Shown here one piece after another: positions 13,373 to 27,087 of a DNA stretch of 64,000 nucleotides. Origin of the DNA: Pyronema omphalodes. Its lineage: Eukaryota; Ascomycota; Pezizomycetes; Pezizales; Pyronemataceae. Position 1 is the stretch's first letter. Each line of letters begins with the position of its first letter. The position numbers were made by a program, and so were the translations under genes. The stretch covers positions 434,001 through 498,000 of the forward strand of contig JAJJXM010000023.1 in NCBI GenBank assembly GCA_024516155.1, read 5' to 3'. The notes beneath the pieces are model-generated. The model saw only the letters and a list, made by a program, of their open reading frames with translations, was not told where the DNA came from and searched no databases.

Positions 13373-15024
13373 GCTAAAAAACGACAAGGTATCAGCGGCA
13401 GGCACCGCAGGCGCGGGTGCGCTTTGTAATAGCTTGCCGCCACTGCAGCAGCCACATTTACATCCGTTATCAAAATTTTCTACATGTCGAGCATAAATCT
13501 ACATGTTTATCCAAGACTGTAGGTATATGTATGCGCCCAACAACAACTTCCATTTCAACTTCCAACTATTCTACTCTATGAAGGCTTGGCTACGCATGTT
13601 CCGAATCCCGGCCTTCTCATTACGACACCGGTTACATCTATATCAGCTTCCCTCTTTGCTTTACCCACAACCTCGTCTTCAGCCTCCATCTTTCCATCCA
13701 CGTCAATCTGCTCTTTACAATGTCTCGTCAACTTTCCAGACCACCACACCACAATCCTTCCGCTCGTCCCGGATACCAAAACAAGGAATTGAAGCCCAAA
13801 CACTTAAGGAATTAGCTGACGTATCTGTTATCGCCCTTGCATCTCTGTAGTGCTGTGGTATAATCGAACGGCACCTTCTTCCGGCAGCCAGATATCTGGG
13901 GGGGTTGCATGTCATTTCTCGATCCTTTGGGCTTTTAGATGTGAGGTGTGAGAGCCTGACTGCGCATTCGAGCTCATACTATGCTAGGAAATCAGCCAAT
14001 CACTAAAGCAATGGCCTTGCTACACTGTACCTCTAAAGTACATCTACATTGCTCGATATAGCACCATACTTATCTTAAAAGCACGTTTCGGCAACACACC
14101 CTATCCACCTTCTCTAAATCAATCACCACATCACACAAAAATCTCAGACAAGAAATAAAAAGCAACAAAGTGACGTAATACGTATAAATTCCTCACATGC
14201 AACTTCGTGGCACAGAATAGCCCTCCCACAGTACGAATGCGGCACAAATATTGCCGAGAAATGGCCCCGCCGTACATTACTATACACTGTCAGCATGCGG
14301 CGTAATTGCGCACTAATCCCACCCAGAAAATAAAGTTCATATCTGCGCACTGGCTAGAGCCGAGATACAATTTGAAATATATTCTATGCCCCGGCATGAT
14401 ACAGTTAAGGCACTTTGGGAACAAGTCTGCAAGTACTACGACAACATCATCCACGGCTTTCTGTACACTTATCAGCAATTTTGGAATATAATGGGCGACT
14501 TTACGACGCATTATCACTGGCTCGATGTTGGAGAACCTTATTAAAATTCCTCAGACCTTGTCAGACATTTGCGAGTTGCATTGGACTTCGTCGGACTTTG
14601 ATAAAGTCGTTCCCCGGTCCAGGGTAATCGATCGACATGCTGGAGTAAATGCTGGGAAGCGGTACGGCTCGTTCCCGCTCCTGCGGTGTTACCATGGGAA
14701 GAGGACTCTAGAAGTACAAGGATTAATGGAATGCTGCGGATAAGCTGGGAATGAAGGAATGCTCGGCGGGGTCTAAACTTTAAACTTACACTAGGCAGCA
14801 GAGGCACTACTTGAGCATACAGACAAATCTCTCTATAAGAACACTCCGGCAAGTACTATGGAATAATGTTGTCATGAACTGGATATTTTTATGCATAGTG
14901 GACCCGACACATGTGAGGAGAGGATGGGGGACGTCTGATGCAAAGATATTTTCACCACTGCAAGCTAGCCCGGTACTGTAGTGTAAAACCACGCGCTAAC
15001 TATGTTTGGTCACATCAAGTCGCC

Positions 15025-15056
<32 letters not shown>

Positions 15057-15069
15057 CAAAAAAAAAAAC
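15025..15069. repeat. T17/A15 self-complementary tract with A- and C-run tail
   Basis: Seventeen T are followed directly by fifteen A, then C, eleven A and a C run. The T/A junction is a perfect inverted repeat of at least 15 bp with no loop. It is the longest of the T/A junctions in the window. It may be a hairpin-forming site, a poly-A scar of two opposed retro-insertions, or simple homopolymer growth. Confidence 0.75.
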
Positions 15070-18000
15070 CCCCGTGAAAGAGTCTCAGAATTTTTGAGAA
15101 TACTTTTATAGGGCAAAATATATATTCTTATGTCTTATAAAAAACTGGCGGAACCTGAACTCCGTAATCTTATATGCAGCATTATCACGGAGAGAATTTC
15201 CTGTAATTTTGCGATTGGAGCTGCGAGAGTATTGGGACTGAGAACACCAGATGAGCTCGAACGTTGGAGATGACGGAATCACGGAGAGAAAAAAGTACAC
15301 AGGGATAATTTTCAACACGGTGGATAGACAACCCGCACTAGGATGAAGCATAACATCAAAAACAATCAATTACAAACAAGTACACAAATTTTCTCCGACT
15401 GGTCATTTTCGAACTTCACTTTTACACAATTCCACAGCACCACCACCACCACCACACCACTCTGCATCACCTCGTCCCCTGATATTAGCCGTCTTTCAAC
15501 TCCCCTAATCGCTGTATTAGCTCATATTCAAATTAGTGGATAGGGTATATTTACAAGACGGTTGGCTCCAGCATATAATTCACAAATCTCCTATTTTCAA
15601 TCGTAATGTTTTTGAAGAGGACACCGGAGCCCATAAGATGGTTTATGAAGGGAGGACCAGTCAGTCTATAAAGAGTGAATGGGTGAGATCATTTAGATAT
15701 ATCTCTCATCCGCACCCGGTGGGGAAGGGTGCAGACAAGAGAGAGGTAATGTCGAGGTAATGATCGGACGGGCGTGAGCCCTGCTGAGAGAGCGTGAGTT
15801 TATTGCTGTTGATGAAGCTTAGAAGAAAGAGAGAGAAATATCTGAAATGTGGGGGAAAAGGATGGCCATTTATACTCTTTTCTACCTCCAGTCGCCTTCC
15901 ACAACAGATTATTGCATGAACGGCAAGGCTAAGACACACCTACTTCAAGCTACCCAATCCAGCTCTTGAGATCCTGCTAATAATCCAACTACCGCATGCC
16001 GAGTGTTTTACGTCTCTAGCTCACATCCTACATCATATCACGTCCCCAAACCCCTCTTCTTTTTATGTGCATAACAGTACGTACATAGCTGATCAAGATA
16101 CTTTGGCAATCTAATAATTGCCGACATATTAAACATACGTCTATGACGGCAAAACAGCTGAGCCCGCGTCTGCTAGCAAGTTCTTAGAGCAAGGCTGGCA
16201 AAATCTGGCAAAACTACTACATTGAGTGGTTCGCCAGACGCCGGAAGCTGCAGCCTGAGACATCAACCAACTGCATTGGACTATGTTCCAAACCCACCGC
16301 AGAAGTCCGAGGATGTTCACCATTTGTATCCGTGGGTTATGCACCACCTGCAGTACGCGGGGGCGGAAACTAGGAAAAGACTAGGGTAGTCCCGCAAGTA
16401 GTCCCGCAGCCAACTAATGTATTGACCCGCAGGGTGTACATACCAGCTGAGACGCCCGAAGTTCCGAAGCTCAACGTTGCAAGGTTGCAAAGTTGCAAAC
16501 ATATAATTACCACATTTTTAACAATTGGTTTTCCGGAGCCGCTATCTACTTACCGCCTCATCTGACCTCATCGTAAAATACACTTCATTACGTATATACC
16601 TATTCCTCCCCTGGCTACGGATGTCCCAAAACCTACACTCCGTTATATTCACCAACGATACAGTTACTTTACAGGTACGTAGCGCAGTAGCAACATAACA
16701 ACTCAACACCACAGCCCACAAAAACTCACAGTTCTTGCATCTAGTGCATCCGTTGGAACCAACACAGGGTGTCCGAAAAATTCCAAACCGAACCTCTGGG
16801 ATCTCCACCGGAATTACTTAGTTTGATAGGGATCCTTATGGGCACCGTAGTATGTTGAAAAAAATAAAAATAAATGAATGGTATCCGCTGCTACGCGCAC
16901 GTATCCATGTTGGTGGGTTTCCAATATGTCTAATGCCTGATCGATCGGACGTTGGGAATATCCGTTGTCCATAAGTTATCACTCGTTTGGAACAGGGATA
17001 AAAGTGATCAACTCAGGCGCATAGCAAATAGAATCTTCATTGGCAGGAGTTGATAATCTGATGAATATACTTCACGAATCTAGGTACTAATAATACTGTA
17101 TCTACTATATACCGCTTGTATCCGGTCCTCCACCTATTGAATCATCTCTCTGGACATGCCGCAACTGGTTCCACTCTGTACCTCAAGTACTATAGACATA
17201 AACTTAGAATTATTTTTAATATGCTGTTTCATCATATGGCCCTTGATAACTTTCCATGTGAAGAATGAGTAAAACTGTATAATATATAACAAATAAAAAT
17301 CTGCTGCCTATAAACATTGCTAGTATAACAACCTTTATACCTTTAACGCCGCGCATAACGCGGGAACTCCCTCAGCCTTACCCAAACCACTACCATTACC
17401 ACGTGCACAGTGCACGGACCTGTAGGGATTGGATTCCGGAAGTATTAGCTACTGCTGTGTTGGTACTACATTAGATTGGTATGGGGAAATGGGGTTATAA
17501 AGTGCTGAGAGCTTGGGAATTTAGAGGAGGTTAGTGGTTGAAGTGGTTGTTGTTGGAGTCTGGGTCGTAATATTAACCTCGTCTGCGCTTATCCCAAACC
17601 CCAGCATCAAATAATATACCCGAAAAAAAGTACAATTTACAGGCTTCAAAAACAGTACGAGGAAAATAACTAATCAATTCGTCTAATACTCACATTGTTC
17701 GCATACCTGTTATACTTATAACTTTTAAAATCTCCACAACCTTGATAAGCCATCATATCTCTCTATCTAATCATTGTCTACCTTACTCACCGCATGATCT
17801 CTTTTCTCACCCTTGAAAAGAATTGCTTTGGAATCCAATTTCACTTGAAAGAAACCTCCTTCAAACCCCTTATCAAAACACTTATTAAAATACAATTTAA
17901 TAGAACTAATCCCATCTTGGAATGGATGTATGAATAGATGAAGCGGTAAAAAGTGATATTCACCCAAACTCTACAAAGAAATAACAGACCTGATCTCATT

Positions 18001-18479
18001 CGCTCGCCCCAGCCAGCAAAAAAAAGATCGCGCATTCGGGGAGCACCCACCCAGGCATACGCCGGACTAAAGCCCTTGCCTACATCAGCCTTATGACAAG
18101 ATCAGGTGCTATCCATCTTAGCCATCAACGTCCCATTTGGTAACGGTGCTTCTTGTCACAAGTGTCTAGTTCCTCTAATCGTCAGATAAGAAAACCCACA
18201 CAAACCACATCACAGCTTCTCACCCATGGAGCTCAACCCATGGATGGAAATCAGTGGTCGCTGATACATCACCACATCCCCTAAAGGATATGGCAATCCG
18301 ATTTTCTTCTCAACCACAAGAAGGCTCGGTATGCCATCTTTGCAGGTCCTAGTACAAGATAATAGATTGAGATTCCTCGCCCCTTCGCAAAGGAGGCTGT
18401 CTCGTATAGGTGTTTCTAACCCCCTAGAGCGGGGTATGAAACAAACGGGTATATCCCGTCACCTCTGTTAGAACCGGAG

Positions 18480-18620
18480 TTCTGAACCAAAGGAACTAAA
18501 GAACCGGGGAACCAAGGGTACCGAGGAATCCGTTGGTAACCAAGACCAACGGCCAAGGAAACCTGGAAATCCAAGGAGCCACAAGGTTCCACAAGGGTCC
18601 CAGAGAACCAAGGTATGCTC
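18480..18620. repeat. Imperfect AACCAAGG-rich low-complexity stretch
   Basis: Short purine-rich units of the type GAACCAAGG, AAACCTGG and ATCCAAGG recur about every 8-12 bases with many substitutions. The open frames here on both strands follow from the repeat and are not taken as genes. Confidence 0.5.
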
Positions 18621-20035
18621 TAATAACAGGCCCCTCTAGGAATGTTTCTATCTTATCGTCACAAGAAAGAAAGCAGAGAAAGCTTCGCGCAAATCTCATC
18701 ATATTCTCCAACAACCATGGAAAGGTTATAATGAAACCTTGGTGCAGGCCCCAAGTGGTGATAGTAGGTTGTTTTCCTCACCCCCTTAGAGGCTATGGCT
18801 ATGGGGGTTGTCGCAACTTGGGTGGAGACCATCCGTGTTCGCTAGAGATCGAGGAATAGGTCTTCAAACCGCGCACTGCGTACAGCCGGGTCGCCTCCGC
18901 TAGGAACTCTAGTAGCGGGTCATGTCTAGGAAGACGATGACTACTGCATGGACGGGGTGCATGGATCTGTTAATAATTCTTTGAAAAAAAAAAATGGGAA
19001 AGTGAAGATGAAGTAAAGAGTGGGGAAAGGGATAAGTACGTACATGGGCTGAAGGATTTGGCACACACACGTAGGATCGAGATAGATGTATACCTAGAGT
19101 TTATAAAAGTTAGCCGAAAGCTCACGTAGAAGATCGATGGGGAGATTGATGAAATAATAGACATCACGTCTAAGAAGGGCTATCAGAAGAAGGAATAAGC
19201 TTCAAAAAGGAAATAATCCTTTCAGATCCAAAAAAGTATTGGCATCATAGAAAAATACCGAGAATAAAAAAGGAGAAAAAAAAAAGCCAAACTCATCATT
19301 GCATTATGTATTCCCCGGTCCCATATTGTTCAACTATTGTCATCATTGCAACGACTCATGCATTAGAGTCATTACATCTTCATCACGGCTGTCAATGCAC
19401 AGCAACAAAGCCGCGACATGCATAGTAATGTACAACCATTACATACCCGATGCCTCCATAAATACTGTCACTTATGTATAAGGCGCGGGCTACAAACTGA
19501 TACGGTGATGGCATTTAATTTTGCCACCGAAAAACAAACTATAAGTGGGAAGTTTGTTCAAGTCTTTGAGAAAAAAATTTTTTTTTTTCCTTCTTCGACT
19601 TGCTACTCCCTCCTCACTCATATACCCACCGGGCAGTATGCGGTGTGTGGAAGTGGAAGTACCTTAAGACGTTGGTTCCGGTCACGTAAACGTGATATTT
19701 TGTGGTTTTAATTTCTACTTGCTTGTGGTGATGTTACCCGGTTATGGTTGCTGATGTGGTTGGCTGGGTGTTACCCGGGGTTGCTGGCGCCAGCGACAGG
19801 ATTGATAAGGGATAATTGACTAGTCATTTAACAAGGATCAACAACCATTGCAAGCATTATTCACAAGGATAACAAAGTCCATTGATGGTAATGATTTTAA
19901 GTCACAACACAGTCAATAGATGTTAACACCACTACATAGCACAAACAGTAGCACAACAAACAAGTCTCCAACAAAAACCCGAGCGATAGTCGAAACATTA
20001 TAGTTATAATTCCAAGAGATTTTACAGAAATTTCC

Positions 20036-20107
20036 ACTTTCCATCTCCCACTTCCATCTCCAACCTCCATCTCCCACTTCCATCTCCCACTTCCATCTCC
20101 CACTTCC
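20036..20107. repeat. 13 bp minisatellite, about five copies
   Basis: The unit CCATCTCCCACTT repeats in tandem with a few substitutions, then decays into CCACTTCC runs up to about 20160. A - strand frame across it encodes a 13-residue periodic peptide, a by-product of the 13 bp unit not being a multiple of three. Confidence 0.8.
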
Positions 20108-20956
20108 ATCTCTATCTTGATCTCCATCCTCAATTCACCACTTCCACTTCCACTTCCATTTTTCGTCTCCATTTTCGTCATCTAAAACTCCATGTTATCA
20201 AACGTATAACTTCTTCGACTTCTAGAAAACAGTTTCCAGAAGAACATTGCTCCAAACAGGAAACAAGAGATAGGAGGTTTTGTGGTTATTTTTAGTTGGA
20301 TTTCAGGATTATGATTCTGGAGTTTTTCTTCATTATGGAGATGGATTGTACTTACCTATGCTTCTTATACAACCAGACGGCCCGTCTAATTCAATTTCCT
20401 AATTATGTATTAACATAGTAAGTATTTTTCTGTTGTATGGCCGGTGTTTATTTATAGGGTACAATCATGTCTTTTCCTTCCCGTCCGGTTCGGTTCATGG
20501 ATCATGATTCGCTTCATTTCTTTACCCCCACAGACACAATCCCCAGGGTCTCAAGCTTTCGCGTAAAAAAAATCATAGAGTACACATATCGCATGGCTTA
20601 ATAAAGATATTCCAATTCCATTATAAATCATATGATTTATAGTGATTAAATTCTATCAACACAACAAACAACAGACAACAGACAACGCCTAGTATGCACA
20701 TCTTTCAAGAAACAAAAAACAAAATGTAAAAAAAAGCCTAAAAGCCGAAAAGCCTACAGAGAATCGATCAAAAAAAAGAAAAAAAAAAGAAAAGAAAACA
20801 TAAGGTATCCTATTTAACAGTTGTAATGCTTTCCTTTGCATTCCTTTCCTTATCCACCGTATATTACACCACATTACACCGCGTTACACCACGTTGCCAC
20901 TCTTATTACGTATTTCCATTCGACTTCTTATTCCTTATCCCACACCATTCCATTGG

Positions 20957-21007
20957 ATCACAGGATTACTGGATCACCGGATTACTGGATCACCGGATTA
21001 CCGGATT
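20957..21007. repeat. Short tandem repeat at the 3' end of the DHHC gene
   Basis: GGATTACTGGATCACC-type units of 8 and 16 bases repeat about three times and run into the last codons and stop of the palmitoyltransferase on the - strand. The extreme C-terminus of that protein is therefore repeat-derived and probably variable between strains. Confidence 0.65.
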
Positions 21008-22486
21008 AATCCAATAACCTCATCATCCTCACTGTCGCTAAAATCCGAAATCGTGTCAATATCCAACCTCTTTGGTTTCTTCAGACGTTTCATCTGGACG
21101 GCATCCGTGTCTGTGTAAGCATTTGGCGATCTCCCCAATAACCGATCCGCTTTACTCGGTTTTTTTTGGTGAGTTCCAGCATGCTTAATCAAGCCCTCGT
21201 GATTACCGGCTCTCATGTTTCTATTCCATTCCTCCTCTTCTGCTGGGTCGTAACCCCATCCTGCTGCTCTCTCTCGCTCTCCTTGTTCCCTTAACCACTT
21301 CTCTCGCTCCTCTCGAACCGCCATTGCTGCTTCTTGCCATTCTCGCGAGGTTTCCCAGTTCCAGCCATCCCCGATACCGGTGAACATTGGGAAAAACCAA
21401 AGTAGCATCTTTTCCCGTCCTCCGAATACCTGAGCAAAGTTGCGGGCCCGTCCAAGGTTGAAGGCGTGAGGTAGTTTCTTGGAGGATTCTTCTAGTAAGT
21501 AGTTGCCGTATCGGTTCATTTCCCTATGGTAGCTACTGGAGTTTTCGTCCAAGAGTCTCGCTCCTGGTGGTGCTGCTCCGTTTCTCAATGCTGGCGCAGT
21601 GTACCGGACCTTTTCCAAACTCTCAATAGTGGTCATGTTGCTACCCGTCAATACCAAGTGCCAAATTGTAAATCCAGACAAAACCAAGCCGACAATTCCA
21701 GAGATGACTGCAAGCAAAACCCAGTTAACCGGAGTAAGGTCGTCCATATTTCCGCCACCGTGGGTGGAGTTGAGGATTTCGTTGTAAACTAGTGTAACTG
21801 AGGTGACAAAGCAGACGATACAGAAGAGAGAGACGTAAATTAGGAAAAGTAAGAAAGCTTTGTAGTTTCTTAGTCCCAAGCAAGTCGCCAACCAAGGGCA
21901 ATGGTGATCCATTTTTAGGACGCAGGTGTTGCATGATGAGCAGTGGTGGGTGCGGTCGGGTTTGCGGAATTGACATTTCTTGCAGAAGCGCTCTTGACCG
22001 TCGGATTTCACTGTGACTGAGGGAATATTGCCGGATTCGGAGGTGGGGAGATGGGAGTATGCATGTTTCTGGAATTTTGTTAGAGGTTACATAAAGTCTC
22101 AAGGGCCACGGGACAATACGTTATCAACAGGTGTACCGGGACTCTTGAATACCGCATAGGTGTAACACCATAATGTCATTATAAAAAGAAAGAAACCTAT
22201 GCTGCCGGAGAGAAAACCTGTTCTAGGTGGTGGAGTAATAAGTATCATGACTTTTTTATAGCTTTGCCATTCAATGGCGATCTTGAACGCGCAAACACGC
22301 ACCTTGCCATCCCCCAACAGTATAATAGCTGATGCTATACACCTGAGTATATGTAGCCCACAGCGTTAAGCTGTACACAAAGAACAGAGGGAAGTAGCCC
22401 GCCACTAAGCAAAATAGTTTATCGATTCTCCGACAGGTCCGGGAGCGCCGTCGCCGTGGAACGGGAGAAGAGCGGCCCGAATCCAT
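20998..22486 (-). CDS. PFA3: DHHC palmitoyltransferase, Pfa3-like
   Basis: Three exons on the - strand give 450 aa: 22486-22303, 22217-22120 and 22068-20998. Phases match, and the second intron has a CTCTAAC branch site. Two N-terminal membrane segments lie at about residues 25-90. The DHHC cysteine-rich domain follows, with CKKCQFRKPDRTHHCSSC and then DHHCPW at about 148-151, then two more membrane segments and a TTIE motif (the TTxE signature). A long cytosolic tail ends in acidic sequence. The enzyme carries a palmitoyl group on the DHHC cysteine and passes it to substrate cysteines. In yeast, Pfa3 acts at the vacuole on Vac8. The four-segment topology and length fit Pfa3 better than the ankyrin-containing Akr1 type. 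An alternative first donor would add a few residues in the loop, but the chosen splice keeps the membrane segment intact. Confidence 0.92.
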
Positions 22487-25400
22487 GGCGGCGGTAAATG
22501 GGATGCTATCGAATGTTTTCGCCAGCTTTGCTGTGTTGTAGTTGGCGCGTAAAGAGTGAAGGAAGTTGGGTCGAGCGTGTTGTCCGTAGCTGGGCGGGCG
22601 GGCGTGTTCTGGCGTTATGTGGTGGAATTCAGGGAATGGAATGGTCTGTGGTAGGGGGGGTTGTGGATCCTTCGTTATTCATCCACTCGCGTGGCGCCGG
22701 TAGGGTCGATGCTAGGCTTAGCACGCGCGCGCGGAGGTCGTGTGTATCGGCACAGAGCGGGAGTTTTTCAGACGGCGGAGAATATTAAAGAAAGAGACGA
22801 GAGCATCAGGATGAGACGGCGCATATATAGATTCTTGGTGATTAATATGGTTGTATGGATGGACCGGGCTGATGAGAATAAGCTTGGTCGTGTTGGGGCT
22901 ATTGATGTGGTATAATATTAGAATCCCTAATATCAACGAGACCCACAACGTTGGTGGGGTGGGGAGGGGAAGTAGAGGGGATCAAGAGGAGAGGCTGAAG
23001 AAACAGAGATATAAAAGTGCAAAATGGCATCTGTACGTATATTGTTGTATTTCCAGGTATTTTCTAATTTTTTTTTTCTTTAAAAAAAAACAGATTCATG
23101 TAACTTACTAAGTGCACGGGCACAGTTGCGCACAGTGCCCCCAAGAGGCCGTGTTCTTCTACTTCATCGAATACAGCAACCCTATTTTGACCAAAGCTTC
23201 ATGTCATTCTGTCACAGGCGTATATATCCGATCGATCAAAGTCCAACGCTGTCTTACGCGGCCATTTGGGAAGATGCGGCAGTGCATAGCACCTCCGTAT
23301 TACATGCATAAATCCATTCACCAATACTAAATATTCCATTCTATATCACCAATAATTTACTAGTGTCAGTAGAGTTTCAGCATATTCTCTCTATTCTATT
23401 AACAGCTTTTGTTTGCCATTTGACAAACACAACCCTTCAAAGAACCCCCAAACAAACCCCAAACATAAGCAAATATCCAAACCATTACGAGACCGAACAT
23501 CCCTGTATTACTCTAGCGTCCGTGAATGATGATCGCCGCCTCAAATGATCAGACACAGAGCTTCTCGGCATGCGCACCATCGGGAATCGAGCTTAAGTTC
23601 CGACCCCTTTAACTTGGAACCGACACCATCTAACTTCAGATCAGGGGTATATATATTCCGTAGGGCGAAAATCTCAGAAATTTCAGAAATCTCAGGAGTT
23701 ATTGCGTGCGGACCATTGGAAATATATGACAATGCGGGGAGTTACAGTTTCAGAGTCAAACAATTTTCCTATGACTATATATACACCTATTATTTTAAAA
23801 TCATTGGCAATCAAAAAAACTCGTTCAGAGACGGAGATGGTATAGATAATATAAGATAAAGAAATCCGAAGCCAAAGCCGAAACCCAAGCCGATATATCC
23901 CCCATCGGATCCTGAAACGATATCGATTTGAGAACGCTCGGCCTTAAACCTTCGGTTCTTTCGGCAGCCCATGTAGCTAAGCCAGGGGAAAAAGGGAAAA
24001 AAAAAGGAAAAAGAAAAAGGAAAGGGCGCCGTGCGCACCGGAGCATCCGGACATCGGATCGGCAAGTTCCCCGATCCCTATGCATCGGGACCCTGAATCG
24101 TGCATACATAGCCATGAACGCCTCGTATATATCGTGGTTCACCCGATATTTAACGGTTATGTGTCTCTTCTTATACACATCGCCCCTGCATGTGACCGTT
24201 TCGATCTGGTTGGGTATATAATCTCCTGCATAAAGTGTTTATCTTATCTTATCGGTGAAATGTTGCTCTCCCGATGTCAGGTTTGACTGTAAACAAATAT
24301 TGCGTATGCATGGGCTAGAGCCAGATCTTGGTGGTTTGTACACAGGTTATGGGTTTTGCTTGACTCTTTTTTGTCGACATGACAGGGTTCTCGTGTTTTA
24401 ATGTTGGTAAAAGCCATGATTGATAGTTTTGAAGGGGAATTCGAAGATGTTCTGAGGAATTGCGAGGGTATTGAAAGATTCTCAGTGGCTGTGCCGGCGG
24501 TGATTCCGGCGCTGTTTTACATCACCTTACCCGACTTTTATCTCTCCATACAACCACAATTACAACCACCAAGACAACTAACTACCTTCCCCGAACTACC
24601 TGCATAATATCTTTTGATAATTATTGTTAAAATCAGCTCTCATATAGCTCTTAATCATTTACCTTTGATACCTTTTCCCAGAACTCAGGAAAACATCAAG
24701 TCATAGTGCCATACAGTCTTCCAACTGCTATAATTCTACTGTATATGCGAATAGTATAGAAATCATTCTCCTTTGATCTTCCCGGAGTCCATATCGTATC
24801 CACCCATCGACTCTCCATCTCCATTTTATAAACATCCATAAACACAGCTTAATAATACTGGCAGTAGAATCTATACTTAGTTTCCTGAAGTTCTAATTTA
24901 CAAGTTCCTTTTTTTTAACTTTTGGATGCATAAATTTGTACCATTTTGGCATGCATTTCCGTATACTTAATTATTATTCAACTGATTCTACAGCATTGTA
25001 GATCCATCGATACTTGTAAGAGTTTTTGGGTTGATATGTGACACTTTATTATTTTGTCGCAGAAGAGCCTTGAAATTGTCGCTAAAAAACGTAATGAATT
25101 ATGGAATTTGTGCAGGGGTTCTTGAAGTAGTGTTCTACTGGGGAAAGTCACGCCTGGCTTCGTTGCTCCGTCGCGGCTTTGGATTTAGGATCTTGGATTT
25201 TGGATATGGATATGGATATGGATATGGATCAGTCGGGTGGTTACGGACTACAAGCTACGGACTACAAGCTACGGACTACGGACTACGGACTCAGGACTAC
25301 GGGTGACGGACTAGTAGCTACAGGTTCCCGTACGAGCAATGATTAGAGTTAAATTAAATCAGTTACTATTCAGGTAACTTGTAACAATCAGCTTAAAGAA

Positions 25401-26218
25401 AACAGAAGAAGGAAGCTAACTAGGAAGCAAATAAATTGTAAGATTCTAGGATATGTGCTGGAATTGATAAAATAATTTAAGAAATATATTCTAAGTTGAG
25501 AAACAGTGAGTTATGGAATTGGTGATATGGTTCAGGAAGAAAATTTGGAGAAGACCCAAGGCTTAGCGCTAAAGATCGAAGTGTGAAGTGAGTGTTTGTA
25601 GTTTAAACTAAATCACGTTGTAGCATTTACACTACGTTATGGCATCTAACCCGCACCGCACCAAAAACATGAACCCTAGGGATGTTGATTCGAGATGGCA
25701 CCTGGCGATTGGCTGAGTATGGAATATATATGGGGATTTTAGGATGAGCTTATTAGTTTGTTATTGATTAGAATTTATACATGAGTTGTAAGCTAATTAT
25801 TCGGGTACGCTTTGAAAGAGTTGCTTGTGGTTTCAATGCTCGGTGTGGTCCATGTTTGTATACCCGCAGATGGATGGAGACTCGACGTGAGGATAGCCTG
25901 AGGCCAATTTTTTTTGTGTATTAGAGCTTCCAAAAGATTGGTTAATTCATTTTAAAACTTTGATAAAGTGTATCACTACTCAAAACAATTATATCATACA
26001 TGTCGACATATAATAGATGATAGATCATGAAGAAGATACACGTGATATGCAGACGCGGGGGTTAGAGCTTCGTGCGTCTTCTAGCGCGTCATGTAGCAGT
26101 GAACCCCGCCGAGGCACGAGCCGCCCACCTAGCTTAGGCGTATCCCTTAGTTGTCTACACGGTCCCCAGAGCACACTTCAACCTTTCACCAAGAACAACA
26201 ATCTCAATAACAGCCATC
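22487..26218. other. 3.7 kb intergenic region with simple repeats
   Basis: No supportable gene. The first ~150 bases upstream of 22486 hold the DHHC promoter. The region includes a T/A junction at about 23068-23091, AGAAATCTCAG-type short repeats near 23670-23700, CCGAAGCC repeats near 23865-23900, and the (GGATAT)n and TACGGACTACAAGC repeats near 25200-25310. The bases just before 26219 are the leader of the phosducin-like gene. Confidence 0.5.
25200..25312. repeat. Two adjoining short tandem repeats (GGATAT and GGACTACAAGCTAC types)
   Basis: Four to five copies of GGATAT lie near 25202-25228. After a short spacer come TACGGACTACAAGC units and shorter TACGGAC units up to about 25312. The two motifs are unrelated in sequence. 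No coding role is seen. Confidence 0.7.
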
Positions 26219-27087
26219 ATGAACGCCGGAATGCCAAATATGGGGGACATGCCCATCCAGGTCCCCATCGATGACCCCAACGCCGATACCGAATGGAACG
26301 ACATTCTCAGAGCGAAAGGAATCATCCCCGAGAGACCACCTTCCCCGACCAAAGCCTTCGAGGAAGCTGTACAGGAAGCTGTAAAGGAGGCCTTTAAGGA
26401 GCGATTCGACTACGTACCTACCGACCGTCTTAATGAGCTCCAGGAGGAGTTTGATGATTTGGACGACGATGGAGAGGATGCGGAACTCATTGCACGGATT
26501 TTGTTAGTTCCTACCTAACTCCTGAGAGCTTCAATGAAGCTAATTAGGGGGAAAGAGCACAGCGTAAAGCGGAGATGATTGCGCAACAGAGTGCGCCCCA
26601 TGGAATGGTTTACGGTATCACGAAAGCAGACTACGCCTCCGACGTTACCGAAGCTTCGAAAAAGTACCCTGTACTAGTACACCTTAAGAGCAACAACGAC
26701 GCCAATATTGAGTCGAGGTTGGTTACTCAACTTTTCCGCGAGGCTGCCCCGGTTTTCAGAGATATCAAATTCTGCGAAATTATCGGAAATAAGTGTATCG
26801 AGAACTACCCCGAGTCAAACTGCCCGACAATTTTGGTCTACAAGGATGGAGAGGTACTCAAGAATTTGATCAAGTTGGGAGAGATGAGGGGAACCGACAC
26901 AAGGATTAGAGATTTCCAGCAGTGGATGGTTAGGCTTGGCCTCCTTGGAAAGAAGGATCAAAGATTAATCGGTCGTGATGACGATGAGGATTCAGATGAG
27001 GATTGGGAAGACAGGCCAAGAAGAGGTTTTACAAAGCAGGTCAAGAAGCAGAACAGATACGATGATGACGATGACGATTGGGAGTAA
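26219..27087 (+). CDS. PLP2: Phosducin-like protein (Plp2/PDCL3 type), chaperonin cofactor
   Basis: Two exons give about 270 aa: 26219 to about 26506, and about 26548-27087. The first ORF would stop at 26516-26518, so an intron is needed. A CTAAC branch site lies near 26514, but the exact donor (26503 or 26507) and acceptor (26547 or 26555) are uncertain by a few bases; 26506/26548 keeps the frame. The N-terminus DPNADTEWNDILRAKGI is the hallmark of the Plp2/PDCL3 group. It is followed by a helical acidic region, then a thioredoxin-like fold (YPVLVHLKSN, CPTILVYKDG) without a CxxC active site, and a very acidic C-terminus rich in Asp. Plp2 binds the CCT/TRiC chaperonin and helps actin and tubulin fold; it is essential in yeast. 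A stand-alone gene. Confidence 0.93.

Larger units (their letters stand above)
11303..20997. other. 9.7 kb gene-poor region
   Basis: I find no coding sequence here that I can support. Frames are short, change often, and lack family signatures. It contains the ~320 bp tandem duplication at 12770-13372, joined poly-T/poly-A tracts at 12073-12091, 15025-15056 and 19571-19588, an imperfect AACCAAGG-rich stretch at about 18480-18620, and a 13 bp minisatellite at about 20036-20107 (all listed separately). It is by far the longest gene-free interval and may be a decayed transposon region, though no terminal repeats were found. Confidence 0.5.
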
